Shown piece by piece: positions 24,173-35,901 of a DNA stretch of 64,000 nt. The notes below the pieces were generated by a model that was not told the origin of the DNA, searched no databases, and saw only the letters and a list, made by a program, of their open reading frames with translations. Each line of letters starts with the position of its first letter. The stretch's first letter is position 1. The stretch is taken from assembly GCA_010093515.1 (NCBI GenBank), contig MU001681.1, positions 447,566 to 511,565 of the forward strand. The letters are read 5' to 3'. A program made the translations under genes and the position numbers. This stretch comes from Lineolata rhizophorae (lineage: Eukaryota > Ascomycota > Dothideomycetes > Lineolatales > Lineolataceae).

Positions 24173-26615
24173 GATGGCGGCGGTTCAGTTATTCTCTCAA
24201 TGCTCTCAAAGATAGCAATTCTCGCATTCACAGAAACGAGCGTGAAAAAGGCCGGCGGGGTCTGAAGGCACTTTCCAAAAAAAAAAGAGAGAGAGAGAGA
24301 GAGAGAGGATCCGCAAACCAGAGAGAGCGGGCGCAAAATATTACTATATGTCCTGGTGGTGGGCCCTTTTTTTGTTTGTTGCCGGGTATTCAGGGTGGTG
24401 GGCGAAAAGGGCCAGATTGATATATGTAATTTGCTATTGAGAGGGACGCGCAACCCCAGAATTGGTCGAGTGGTCGAGCGAGGGGCTGGCGCGCTCGGCG
24501 TGCCTGCAGGAACAGGGGTGGTTCGGCTGCTGCGTCAGGCACGACGTTGATAGCCCGGGCCAGGGGCCGCGGCGGCCACGCAGCGGATGTGGCGACGAGC
24601 CCGGCTGCGCCAGCTGGATATGGGAGGTCCCCGTCGTCGGGATGGCGTTCCCGGTATGTCGTTCCTGGGATGTCTGTCGCTCGTGGGCCAGGGCCGGCCG
24701 TCGTGGGGCGCAACAGCAGCAGCAGCAAGCAGGCGGGCGAAGGGCGAAAAGGAGGACGGCTCAGTTCGCACCTGGACCTCAGGCGGCGACCTGCGCCCTC
24801 TTATCAGAAACCGTCGCCGGAAGACCCAGACTGACGTGAACGGGGCGCATTTATTCACGGCCCTCTTCTTTCACTCATGCCCTGCGCCCGCCGTCATTCG
24901 CCCTCTGCGGCCAGCGCGCCCGCTTGAAACCCCGTGAAACAGCTACAGCCGAGGCGGCCCGGCCAGTTCTGGAGCAAAGAAAGCGGTTGGGCATGAGCTT
25001 CTCTCCGTCTCTTTGGCCGGGGCCACAAGGGAGCAGGAGACTGTTGGAGACAAAGCATCGGCCACCGATCGCCCTTCCTTGTGGCGCGTCCCACCCGCAC
25101 TCGCACCTCGCTCGAGGCCGAGCTTCTCTTTTAGAAATTCTTGCCGCGCAGCCCGCCACCGATCTAACTTCTTCTACATACCCATTTCCCCGTACATACC
25201 AAAAGTCACCCTATCGCTCCTTTTCTCCCGCGTTCATATGCCAAGGACACACAACGAAATGGGCGCGTGCCTAGTACATATGCGCCGGCCGCTGGATCGG
25301 TCCCGTTCAGCCCTAAAGGATGATGCGTAAAACAGGAAAAAGGAAAAAAGGAGACGCGCGCGGCCCCCCCAGACGGTTTTCTTGGCCTGGACTTTCTTCT
25401 CGAACGGGTGGATGCAGGACGTTGCGCCCCCGCCCGCCTCTGGCCTTAAGCGCCGATTCGATCACGGACTGCCAATCGACGCGGCGCCGGCTCCGGCGGC
25501 TCAAGAGACACGCGTTTCACGTTTTGCAATTGCTGGCCGCCGCCGCCGCCGCCGCCCGGCCGCGGCTCTCTTTTTGCTGTGCGGTGATGTCGGTCGACCT
25601 GTCCTCAGCACGAGTCGGCAACTGTGTGTATTTCTATCTTTGGTCTGCCGCTGTTGCTCCCTGGTAGAAGGAAGCGGCGGTTCGCGGGAGGGTCTGATGG
25701 CATGATTTGACCATCGATATAGATCGGACAAGTAGCTTCTCGCGATTGGCGAGCGTTCCAGAGCCGGTGGATCCTGCTTCCTCCATCCGACGCGCAGTCG
25801 AACGCTTCGCTGTGTTGCTGACCGTGCCTACGTACTACTACGTAGATGTGGAGCATCGCCCCCCAGGATGTTTCGACCGCGGCTATGGCTTAGTCTCGGG
25901 TTGTTCCATCGGCCTCTGGGGGTTGGCTTCAGGCGCGTTTCTATTTAGTTTCGCTGACGACTACCCGCCGGCCTTACTCTCGTTCATTCCAGTCTCAGAA
26001 GGCTTAGTAAATTGATGCTAGACCCGTGCATAGCCCGGTGTTTGAGAGATGGCCGCGCTTGAGGACGAGTAGGAATGGTCTTCATGACTCTGTTGGAGTT
26101 GGCACCTTTAATAGTTCCCTGGGTAGGTGAGCATGGATTCTAAGTTATTTAGGTTGTAGGCGTGACCGCATTCAACACTCGCAAGCGTTCCACAAGTACT
26201 AAAAAAACAAGGTGGACCCAAGGAGTCTACTGCAGCTTTACGTATTGCCATTTTAAATTTTCATTTTATTACTTGGTAATGCCCTTCTCATCAGCGCTGG
26301 CATTTCATTAAACGCACTTCAACTCAGAAAGCACGTGCATGCTGTCACGGGCGAACATTTTGGAATGTGCACGCCACTCGTCGGAAGAATAAAGAGTGCA
26401 TGCCACTCCCGGTAGACCAGATACAGACAGCGTCATGAGCCCTGCGGTAAGTTCAACGAAAAGGACTTCATCATGATTCATCGTAGCAAAGGATCAAAAT
26501 TCCAAAGCTAACAATAGGCTTTATTTTCGGCGTCCTATGTTTACCACCGAGGCAGCCAGAATAGCAGGAAGGTTTAAAAGAAAAGCACGCCAGCCCATGC
26601 ACCATCACCAACCCC
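24173..26615. other. 2.4-kb spacer between BAR gene and uL2 gene
   Basis: No gene is supported. The BAR gene promoter should lie just above 24172, where an A-run and a (GA)n tract occur (about 24277-24307). The DNA is GC-rich to about 25600 and AT-rich after 25900 towards the 3' end of the uL2 gene. Short open frames here resemble nothing known. Confidence 0.5.
24287..24307. repeat. (GA)n microsatellite
   Basis: An uninterrupted GA dinucleotide run of about ten units follows a run of A, within the presumed promoter or 5' leader of the BAR gene on the minus strand, where it reads (TC)n. Confidence 0.9.
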
Positions 26616-27727
26616 TTAGTCCTTCGTCTTTTGAGTACCACGCAGCAGACCAGTCCTCCGCGCAGCGATAAGACCGGCCTTCTGACCCTGAGCGGCGAAA
26701 CGGGAGATCGTAGAGGCTTTACCAATATGTTGATGGTTACCACCACCGTGAGGCTGTAGGATTTTAGCATAAGGTCTGCAATCGAGCCTTCACTGCGGCA
26801 ATAACTTACATGGTCGACAGGGTTCATAGCAACACCACGGGTCTTGGGCCACGCGTTGCGCTTGACATGGAACTTGTGCTTGGCGCGAGACGCCTCTGTT
26901 CACTCCCGTCAGGATCCATTCTGTTTGTAGAATTCTAGCCCCCAGTGCCAAAAAGACGTACTTAGCATAGGCTTATCCGTCCTGCCACCGCCAGCCACGA
27001 TACCGACCATACCACGGGACGAGCTCTTGACGACCTTCTTCGCGCCGCTCGGCAGCTTGACGCGGGTGATGCCTTCGTCCGGGTTGTGGCCGATGACGGT
27101 AACGTAGTTGCCCGAGGTGCGGCCCAGAGCGCCGCGGTCGCCAATCTTCTCCTCGACGTTGGTCACAACGGTACCTTCAGGGACGGAGCCCAGCGGGAGG
27201 ACGTTGCCGATGGTCAAGCTGGCGTTCTTGCCAGCGTAGATGAACTGGCCCGTGTACATGCCCTCGTTGGCGATGAACGTCTCCGTGCGCTGCTTGTAGT
27301 GGTACGGGTCCCGGAAGACCACCTTGGCCAGCGGAGCGCCGCGGCCTGGATCGTGTACGATCTGCTTCACCACGCCGCGCAGGTAGCCGTGGCGCTCGGC
27401 ATAATCGAGAGTGCGGAACTTCGCCGGGGCCTTGTTCTGATGGGTGTGGGCCCGGAAGATGGAGCCGCGGCTTACGATTGAGTGTCAGTTTGTATGCACG
27501 AAAGTTCGGGCATGATAGAAGTCGTACCCCTTCCTCTGATTCCTAATAACGCGACCCTGTTGCTAGTCAGCTTCCTGTTCGATCGCACCGCGCGGCCAAG
27601 GGAATGGTTGATGGGCGGGCAGAATTCTCTCGCCCCAGTGCCCGCCAGAAGAATTTGCTCGTGCAAAGGAAGAGCGCGTCCAAGATGTATTCCGAACACA
27701 ACTACAGATGGAGATACGACATACCAT
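26616..27727 (-). CDS. RPL2: 60S ribosomal protein uL2 (L2/L8)
   Basis: uL2 is a core protein of the large ribosomal subunit near the peptidyl transferase centre. Five coding exons give 254 aa, the usual fungal length: 27725-27727 (the ATG alone), 27528-27556, 26962-27470, 26810-26895 and 26616-26753. The start reads [23 protein letters not shown], and the conserved end has [20 protein letters not shown], containing the invariant HPHGGG loop. The end is [11 protein letters not shown]. The first intron (168 bp) splits directly after the initiator codon, a habit of fungal ribosomal protein genes in which the first intron often helps expression. All splice frames close. Confidence 0.97.
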
Positions 27728-29462
27728 TGTGGCGGTTGGCGAGGTCGCGATATGAGGTTGTTAGGTTGTGGCTCGGGCGGTTTTGGCGATGAGGTAGAAG
27801 TGTGTGGGTGCAGCTAAGCGAGAGTGGGCGCGCGCACGTGAAATGCCAAGCTCGCCTTCATCTCCCGCCCAACGACCCCCCATCCTGTGATCCGACACTT
27901 GGTTTCTCCTCCCAACCGACTTCTATCGGCACTGGCGTAGATGCATCAAAAATGTTATCAAATCAATCGGTAGACGCGGTGCAATGTGATAACTAAGATG
28001 CGGTAGGTATCAGGCTTGCTTTCAGCTCTCTCAAGCTGGTAAGTTTGATTTTCATTAATAGCTCCATGGCGGACAGATTTCTTTCTGTCAACGTCAAAAC
28101 CGACAGTCAAGAATGAATCGTTATGATTTTCTCGTGATTTTTGCGTTTCTATGCTGCAGTATTTGAGCCTCCCCGGCCGTATTTCACCGCCTTGTGGGCG
28201 TTTCCGGTCGGGGCCCTTTCGCGAATGGGATTGCTCTCTTCCCCATTCAACACCATCACTGCATCAGACGCATGATGTAGAATTACTCGAAGCACTTCCT
28301 AGGATCTGCTTCGGTCTGTTTCGTTCGCTTTTCTATCAACTTTCAAGAGTTGCTGTTTCTTCCGGAAGCACGACGACATCTGCACGAAGCGTATCCCGTA
28401 ACTCTCAGCGTCTGTACGCGATTTTTCGGTCGCCTCAAAGTGCGCAATTAGTGCGTGTTGGTTTTAGGGCCGAACGGGGTGCTAAATCGCCTTGTCGGGC
28501 GGCCACCCCTACACTGGCGAGCGCCAGAGCGACCCGCAGCGCTGAACATGTGGTCTTGGCACGCTCTATTCATATCAGAGTGCAGCCTCAAGCATGCATC
28601 CATCCAGCACTTGGTTTGTTCGTATTGTCGGCCCCATACGGTTCTGACGATGTCTTCCCTACTATAGTGTAGGTTGCGGTTGACGTGCTGGAATGCGACA
28701 TAGGTCGTGCTCGTCAGCCTGACCGACCCCTCTATCGCAATGCCTACGGGTCACGAAACGCTTCATCTCACCATCTTGCGTGTATACTGTCCCCGCGCCA
28801 TTTGCAACCATCTCACGGGCGAAATACTCTAGTCGTACCCTTTCGCTGTCATTGCACAGGCGGAACGGCCCTTCGCAAGTTGTTCTGGCCGTGCCACACC
28901 TCTTCCAAGTCTCCATACCGCGTACGAGCGATCGTAGTTAGACTTCATCGCAAAATATAACGATTTTCAACGTCAAAACTCAAATCGCCGTGGTGCGGCA
29001 GGGCTGGTGAACGACTGAGCAGACTCATGGTTGATGGCACTGATGTTGCCGTTCATACGTGCGATCATCTCCGAACTCACCATGTTTGCCGGAACCGAGT
29101 GGTTGCACCATGCTTCAGCGGCAAGAAACGTTAACGAACTCTAGCCTCCAGTCGCGCTCTACCCGGTGGGATTGATCGAGTTGGTCCTGTATGAAGGCTA
29201 GAGTGGTAAACATGTCTAATAGTGTAACAAGTGTTTGATTGAGCCTGATATCTACAGCTGAATATACTTTGGTACATTTCATAAGCAAATAAAATCTGTG
29301 TCTGGCCCAATAATACGTATTGTTCTCAGGGTGTAGTGCGTTGTCGTAAGGTTTTCGTTCCGCGCAGGCTTCGCCTTTCTTCCTAGCTCCACCTCCGCGA
29401 CCTCGATCTCGCGCCTACCCTACGACTCTACCCCCGCACAGAAACCACGCGTGCTTGCCACC
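27728..29462. other. divergent spacer uL2 / WHIM gene
   Basis: These 1.7 kb lie between two head-to-head genes. The ribosomal promoter should be near 27728-27900. An open frame of about 170 codons at 28151-28672 starts with ATG but has no recognisable motif and no intron support, so I do not call it. The rest is moderately AT-rich with no repeat or RNA gene seen. Confidence 0.45.
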
Positions 29463-31752
29463 ATGAGCGTGTCCGACTCGCCATTGTCCTCTCCTCCTTC
29501 GACGGACGACGAGTTGTCGCCCGTAGAGGAGAGCATCCTGCGCGAGCGCCCTCCATCGCTGCTTGCGACATCGCCTCCTCCATCGGGCTCCATGGCCGCG
29601 TCGCCAGCACCGTCGCCGCGCAAGAAGCGTCCTGCCTCGCCACCTCACGAGGAAGTACTCGCAGACAATCCTGACATTGCCGTAAGCCATCTACACGTCC
29701 ACCGCGTCAATGGGCGCGCGAAACCCCCCTCGTTGCGCGCTTTGTCGCGTCCTCTCAACCGTCGTTCTAGGCTCGGACTGCTAACTCGCCGCATTTCCTT
29801 TTCTTCCGCGTTGCGTAGTTTCTTGTCATGTTCCGCGCGCGTTTCAGCGACTGTTTCCCGCCGAAGGTGCCAAACCTCGGGCCCCAGGACATCGAGCGGG
29901 GCGTGGTGGATAGCGCGCCGTCGCCTCAGGTCGAACATCTTCTGTGCGCGCTCCTGGCGCTGGTGCTGAACCGCAAGAAGCCTGTCGAGTATGACTTCCC
30001 TGCTTTGCTCAAGTCTCCTGTCGTGTATGGGCGAGCATAATCTCATCTAACAGTATGAGATGAACTGTATTGAGACGTCTCAAAGCTAATCACCAATGCT
30101 TGACTCAGGAGAGGACACTACGGGCGCGCCCTCGAAGACGCCATCCAGAGCCACAAGTCAGAATGGCCGCGCGCCTGGAATAACGTCAACCCCCTGAGCG
30201 GCGGCAAGTCGTTCAACACGATGAGCCCACAAGAACGAGTAAGAAACGTGGCCACGCCATCCTCTACACCGTTCTGCTGACAGGTCCTCTCTCGCAGTTG
30301 TCTCTCCTCCGCGCCCTTGTCCTCTGGTCCCTTCACACCTCTGACGTTATCTCGGCTACCATGAAAGAATCCTATAAACAATCGCGTCAGGAAGACGACC
30401 GCAACCAACCCCTCTCGGTGCAGCCTTGGGGCATCGACGGCGAGAAGCGCCGTTACTGGCTAATTGAGGGACGCGACGATACAAACTTCCGCCTTTATCG
30501 GGAGACAAATCCAAAGCAGACTCCCTGCCGGTGGTGGAGCATGGCCGGGACTCTCGACGAGCTCAGGGCGATAGCTGAGAGGCTTGGTAATGAGGAGAGC
30601 CAAGCTGCTCGACGCCTGGCGACGCAGATCCTCAACGCTATTCCCAGGTTCGAGGCTACGGAAGAGGTATGCCCAACTCCGACCTCAAAATCCAACACGC
30701 TTCTCTACCTGGTTGCTTGCATCCCTTCTATTCGAAAGTATTTTTCTAAATTTTTTTCGTTCCCGTAGAAACGTAAGCGTCGCGAATACCGTCAGGCGCG
30801 CAAAGCCCAATTCAGTCGGCCCGAGCCCGGCTTCTCCCTCTACGAAGGCCGCACACGAGGCAAGCGCATGCGCTACACCTTCTCCGACGACGAAGACGAG
30901 CTGCTCCAGCAGTCGGACTCGACCTCGGCAGCCCGACGGTCAGCGAGGCACTCCGCGCGCGCCACGCCCGCCGAACCGGCCCGCCCCACCGTCACCGCCA
31001 GCGGCCGCCAGGTGCGCTCCCGCGTTGGCGGCGCCTACGGCGAGGCCTTGCTCAGCGGGCCCACGACGGACCGCGGTACGCCCGCGACGGCCGACTACGC
31101 GCGCTCGGACGCGTCGAACGAGGATGGCGGTAGCGGCGGACGGCCGACGCGCGGGTCGCGCTCGGCGGCTCAACGGCCCAACGGCAGATGGGCTGCTGGC
31201 GGGAAGAATCATATCGAGGGGTACAACTCGGTGGATGAGATGGAAGATGAGGACGAGGCGGCGTCGACGGGGGACGACGAGTGGGATGGCGACGCGGAGC
31301 TAGACATGGGCGATGACGACGGGGACGACGGCGCGAGCGAGACGGGTGAGTCGGACTTGGATGAGGAGAAGAAGTTGGTGGTCAAACTGAAATATCGAGC
31401 CCCTGCGGCGGCAAAGAAGCAGGAAGTGAAGCCTACGTTGGTCGAGCCTAAGGAAGAGCCGATGAAGATGGAGGTCGATTCAGCGGCACCGTCCACGTTG
31501 CAACGGCCCTCATCTCCGCCGAAGCCTACTCAGCCTGTGGTCACTACTACGAACGGTTACAATCTACCTACTCCGGCGTCCGTCGCTGCGAAGGTCGAGT
31601 CGACGAACGGGATATCCCATGTTCCGTCGCCCAAGAAAGAGCTTTCGACCATGACCAACGGCCTCATCGCTGGCCCTCAGGACGGCACTCGTTCGTCTCC
31701 AGCGCCTTCGGCTTCTACCAGTGACGCGCTGAAGCTCCCTACTCACGTTTAG
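29463..31752 (+). CDS. DDT/WHIM-like chromatin-associated protein
   Basis: The fold pattern suggests a subunit of an ISWI-type remodeller; the WHIM/DDT family links nucleosome DNA and histone reading. Five exons, 29463-29681, 29819-30024, 30109-30238, 30298-30666 and 30769-31752, give 635 aa in one frame. Residues 1-73 are Ser/Pro-rich and disordered. A helical DDT-like part follows (MFRARFSDCFPPKVPNL, VEHLLCALLALVL). Next comes a WHIM1-like helix (MSPQERLSLLRALVLWSLHT) and a WHIM2-like block, where PWGIDGEKRRYWLIEGRDDT resembles the family's 'G.D..GRRYW' pattern. The C-terminal half is disordered with a basic KRKRREYRQARKAQF, a GKRMRYTFSDDEDE motif and a long acidic stretch. No exact named orthologue is claimed. 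The ATG at 29463 sits in a good CCACC context. Confidence 0.75.
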
Positions 31753-32418
31753 ACCTCGTGACATCGAAAAAAGTCAGCAACATTTCCATTCTCCAGAGTC
31801 GGCGCTGGACCGGAACCAGTGGTTTAGAAACTCCTTTGGAAGCCTATGGACGTCGAAGCCTTCTTGATGACCTTCGTAAGGATTCATCGCCTCACAAGGC
31901 CAGTTGTTCTTTTTCTTAGCAGGGGCAGCGGTGCTAGCCGCCTTGAAGATGCTCCTTAATTAAACATGTTGTGGAGGTTTCTTCATTTATTCCGGAATCC
32001 AATACTAGCTTATTGCGCCGCTCGAGGCGGTTCTGCTAGGCTTTCTGTATGATAGAAAAGTGGCTTCCTCTGGACATAAGCGACAAGTAGCACTCTTGAG
32101 ATAGGGAGAGGATGGTTGGTACCTACATGAATTAACAACTAGGTAGAATTAATCAATTTTAGCCATGGCTAACCTAGGCTTGTGAGTGGTGATCCTGATA
32201 TCCTATCTATCCTGCCGTTTTCATGCATATGCGAGGAAGTTCTGAATAATTCCACCCAATACCTGAACGCTAATTTGCCTTTGTCATACGGTCATTTCAC
32301 CCTCGGAGAACAAAGCGCCTTTAAATGCTATTCCCTTGGCCTATAACGGTCCGGAGCCGCTCAAAACGCCAACATTCCCGCGGCTCCTACGAAGACGTTA
32401 CCACGCATGCTCTCCTCA
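31753..32418. other. convergent spacer WHIM gene / MMM1
   Basis: This 666-bp stretch lies between two 3' ends and is AT-rich from about 31900. I see no gene in it; it probably holds both 3' UTRs. Confidence 0.55.
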
Positions 32419-34320
32419 TTAGTGAAGCATTGCTCCGGGCATACTCCCCGGCATTCGAAATGCCGCCGCACCGCTCGACTCTCCGCTCGGTACCGGCATC
32501 TCTCCATCCACACTGGCATGGTGCTGCCGCCGCTGCTGACTCGAGCCTTGACGACGGTCTTCACTGCCGACAGCACCAAGCCTCCACCTCAACCCCTCCG
32601 CGACCTCCGCCTCCCTCAACTTCCTCCCCTCCTCCGCCATCCTCTGCTCCAAACTGCCCTCCGCCCACCTCTTCGCCTCGCTTCCCCTCTCCCTCCTACC
32701 AGGATCCATCTCGTCTTCTGGCTCCAGATCTTCCTCCCCTTCCTCGTTCCCCTCCATGCCCCCGCGCGCGTTCTTCTTCCTCGGCCACAGGCTCGGTAAC
32801 ACCACCTGCTGGAACCGCGGCTCGACGCAGCGCTCGTCGAACCAGGCGTGGATGCGCGCCTCGACCAGCTGCGCGATCTTAGGGACGTCCTGCAGGCGGG
32901 AACGCGAGCCGACGAGGGAGCGGACGGAGAGGTCGAGGCGGTAGTCGTCCTGGAAGGTGAATGTGAGGGTGGTGGGGGTGCGACCAGTTGTGGAGCCGGA
33001 TGAGGAATTGTTGGGAGAGGCATTGGCGTGATTGTTTGGTTCGGAGGATGGTGGAGGTGGGAAAGGGTTTTCTTGGGGAGAAATGGGTGACGCAGAGCGA
33101 AAGGAGGGGCGAGTGGAGAACGGTGGTGGGCGGAGATGAGGTGGCTGAGTGGATTGGGAAGGGTTGGGTGAAGGTGCAGTGGTGGTGGAGGAAGTGTTCG
33201 GCGGAGGCGGGCTTGGAGGAGGGCCTGTGGGCGGGATGAAGGAGACGCATAGCTATAGAAATATTCTCGTTAGCATAACTCAAGCCTCGCAAATCGTCGC
33301 TATTCTACGACTCCATGCACGAACGTTACTCATCCAAAATATCAAGCAATATCCGACTTACCGTCCCACTGAATCGTTCTATGCTCACTGACAGCGCAAC
33401 CGGCAGCACCGCAACCCCCAGCCTTGGATAATTCAGCACCAACTTCGTCTCCACACCTAACGTGATGACATCACTCAAATCGACATCCATCCTGGCCTGC
33501 AACCTGCCCTCCCCTCCCGCACCGTCCTTCGGCCCACCTCCAACGCCCCACCCATCCCCCAAGCTCGCCAGCCCGCCCTCCTCTACCGGGATGATCCTAC
33601 AGTTGCTAAAAATCGGAAACTCCTCTCCCAAGCTGATCTCTGTTACTCTCATATCACCCACCCAATCCGGCTTGCTCGGCCCGTTGAGCACTGCCGTCAA
33701 GCTGCTCACTAGGCCCTCCCCGCCGCCGGACCCATCTTCCGTCGAAGGCGCCCACGCGTCCGCGCGTAGCTGCGCGATCGTCTGCGCCACGAGCACGTTG
33801 AACCAGTCGAGCGACTCCGGCCGGTGCCCATGCACGCTGTAGTACGTCTTCGCGAGGATGCTGGCCGGCGAGAGCGAAGGGGGGTAGCTGCCGCCGCGCA
33901 GGATGGCGCCTGCGGCGGAGCGGCGACGGCGCAGAGAGGCGGAGGCAGAGGTGGCGCCAGGAGACTTGTTTTGGGAGTCGGATGAGGAGGATGACGTGGT
34001 GGAGCGCTGGTGGGAGAGGGTGCGTTGGCGCCGGGCGGCGGCTCGCGCGGTGGCGCGCGCATCCGGGGAGGGCGGGTCGCCGAAGATGAAGAACTTGATG
34101 AAGAAGAAGATGAGGAGCGAGATGGAGAGTTGGCCGAGCAGGAATCCCTGTGTAAAGGAGAGGCTTGAGGCGTATTAGCTAGAGCCTTTTGATATGACGC
34201 TTGAACAGGAGCGTACCCGGACTGCTGCTGTTGCGGCGGCGGAGGAGGATCTGCGAATTGGTTAGCAGCGCTTCTACTGGCATAGGTTTGCATAGTCTGC
34301 TGACCCTCTTGCCTGGCCAT
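32419..34320 (-). CDS. MMM1: MMM1, ER subunit of the ERMES mitochondrial tether
   Basis: Mmm1 is an ER membrane protein that, with Mdm10, Mdm12 and Mdm34, tethers ER to mitochondria and moves phospholipids through SMP domains. Exons 34217-34320, 33362-34163 and 32419-33252 give 579 aa. A short Gln/Pro-rich lumenal end is followed by [20 protein letters not shown], the single membrane segment (about 38-60), a basic linker with [11 protein letters not shown], then the SMP domain from [20 protein letters not shown] (about 145) through [20 protein letters not shown] to [21 protein letters not shown] Ser/Pro-rich insert splits the SMP domain, as in other filamentous fungi. The acidic, helical C-terminal tail is long. 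Intron 1 uses an AAG acceptor, preceded by a fine CTAATAC branch site; only this restores the conserved frame. Confidence 0.92.
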
Positions 34321-34558
34321 TTCGGCAGCAATTGAGGTTGCTGCCACGATGATGCTCGTACCCAGATCGTTGCGCCGTGTCCTGAGAGAATGTGAGGAGG
34401 GAAACCTCCGAAATCGAACTCCGCAGGGCCGAAAAGCTCCCCTCGCCTCGTCAAGCAAGAGCTCCGTGGACCCCCCACCACTGCTTCCCCGCAATCCTCT
34501 ATTTACACATGCGCCAACCTCCTCGGGCACGAATTCACCAAGCGTACAGTAACCGCCC
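34321..34558. promoter_or_regulatory. short divergent promoter MMM1 / SDR
   Basis: Only 238 bp separate the two head-to-head start codons, so the promoters must overlap or share elements. Part of it is open in the MMM1 strand but lacks a likely start. Confidence 0.45.
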
Positions 34559-35901
34559 ATGGACCGCGATGTCACGTCTAGCCTCTCGCCGACAAGCGTG
34601 TCGCGCAACCCTGACCTGCGCCTGCCGGCAACTTGCGATCCGCCGAGCGAGCACAACCCGCCGCAGCAGGCTGTATGGATAGTAAGATACATCGCCCCGA
34701 GCAGCTTTCGCCTTGAGAGCGCACCCAGTATAGCAAACTAAATGCTATTGGATTATGATGGCAGGTCTTCGGCGCAACGGGCCACATGGGCCGTTCCCTC
34801 GTCCGAGCTGCGCTTTCTCACGGTGACAAGGTCACAGCAGTTGGTTGGACTCAGGAGAATACCATGGAACAAATGACTAAACTGCACGATCCGAGTGGCT
34901 ATTTAGGTTTGCTATGCGATGTCCGGATCAAGGAGACGGTAGATCAGATCATGAAGGAGTCGATTGACCGTTGGGGGCATGTGGACATCATTGCGAAGTA
35001 TATGTCCTTCGAATTATTTTTGTTGCTTAAGTGTACTTACAAACGAGACTACAGCTGCACCGGATACGGTATGTTAAATCTATTCTGATCATAACGCTCA
35101 AACACGCCAAATGATTCTCATGTTGTTCCCCTCAACACAGGCGTCATTGCTGCCTGCGAAGACCAAGATGACCACGACGTGCGCGCCCAGTTCGAGACCA
35201 ACTTCTTCGGCACCATGCATATCCTCTCTTGCTCCCTACCATACTTCCGTTCGCGGTCTCACGGCCGCTACCTCATCTTCAGCAGCACATCTGGTGCGCT
35301 CGGGGTGCCCGGTCTTGGTCCATATTGCGCCACCAAGTACGCGGTCGAAGGCCTCATCGAGAGCATGCAGTACGAGGTTGAGGTCTTTAATATCAAGGCC
35401 ACGTTGGTTGAACCCGGACATGTCAGGCTGGATGAACCAGATAGTAAGGAGCAGGGGTTGAAGAAATATGGCCATTTTTGGGTTAAGCAAGGGAGTTCGG
35501 AGCCGTATGGGAGTGCTCACGCCCCTGCGGGGCATGCAAAAAGGATGGTGCAGTGGTTGAATGATAGGCAGCCGACAAGTGCGGTAAAGAGTGCCGAACT
35601 AGTCTGGCAACTCGGGCATTGTGCCTATCCACCGTTGCGGCTGCTATTGGGAGCATTTGCGGTAGATAGTATTAGGGATCGTTTGAAGAGCATCATCGAA
35701 GAGGTAAGTTTCCTGCCGGAAAATTGAACTATATACGGGAAAGAAGACGTTGACCCTACTCTACAGATCGAGGATTGGAAGCATTTAAGCTTCCCAGCTA
35801 GCACGGACGAGCAGGAGCCGGACCCCGACCGCGATCAGGATCAGGATCAGGACCCCGAGCATGACACAGCGGGCGAGGAACAAGAGGGTGAGGGCGAATG
35901 A
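34559..35901 (+). CDS. short-chain dehydrogenase/reductase (SDR)
   Basis: SDR enzymes reduce or oxidise hydroxyl/keto groups with NAD(P)H; the substrate here is unknown. Five exons, 34559-34681, 34765-34997, 35055-35068 (14 nt), 35141-35703 and 35767-35901, give 355 aa. The Rossmann loop reads VFGATGHMGRSLV (about 42-54), a variant of the classical TGxxxGxG. CDV, FETNFFGTMH and SSTSGALG follow, with the catalytic Ser, then YCATK with the catalytic Tyr and Lys, and EPGHVRLDE. The usual NNAG turn is replaced by NCTG, spelled partly by the 14-nt microexon (NCTGYGVIAACED). The C-terminus ends in an acidic DRDQDQDQD run. The first 41 residues are an unstructured extension. Classical SDR of the filamentous fungal 'NAD(P)-binding protein' type is the safest call. 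Confidence 0.88.
35055..35068 (+). other. 14-nt microexon of the SDR gene
   Basis: The bases CTGCACCGGATACG lie between a CTACAG acceptor and a GTATGT donor, flanked by introns of 57 and 72 bp. Including it restores NCTGYGV, the structural counterpart of the SDR NNAGYG turn. Confidence 0.82.

Noticed and set aside
28151-28672. 173-codon frame with an ATG between uL2 and the WHIM gene
   Set aside because: No recognisable motif, no splice support and ordinary composition for chance frames here.
33709-34692. 327-codon frame over the start of MMM1
   Set aside because: It is in the wrong frame for the SMP domain after residue 35; the conserved frame needs the intron at 34164-34216.
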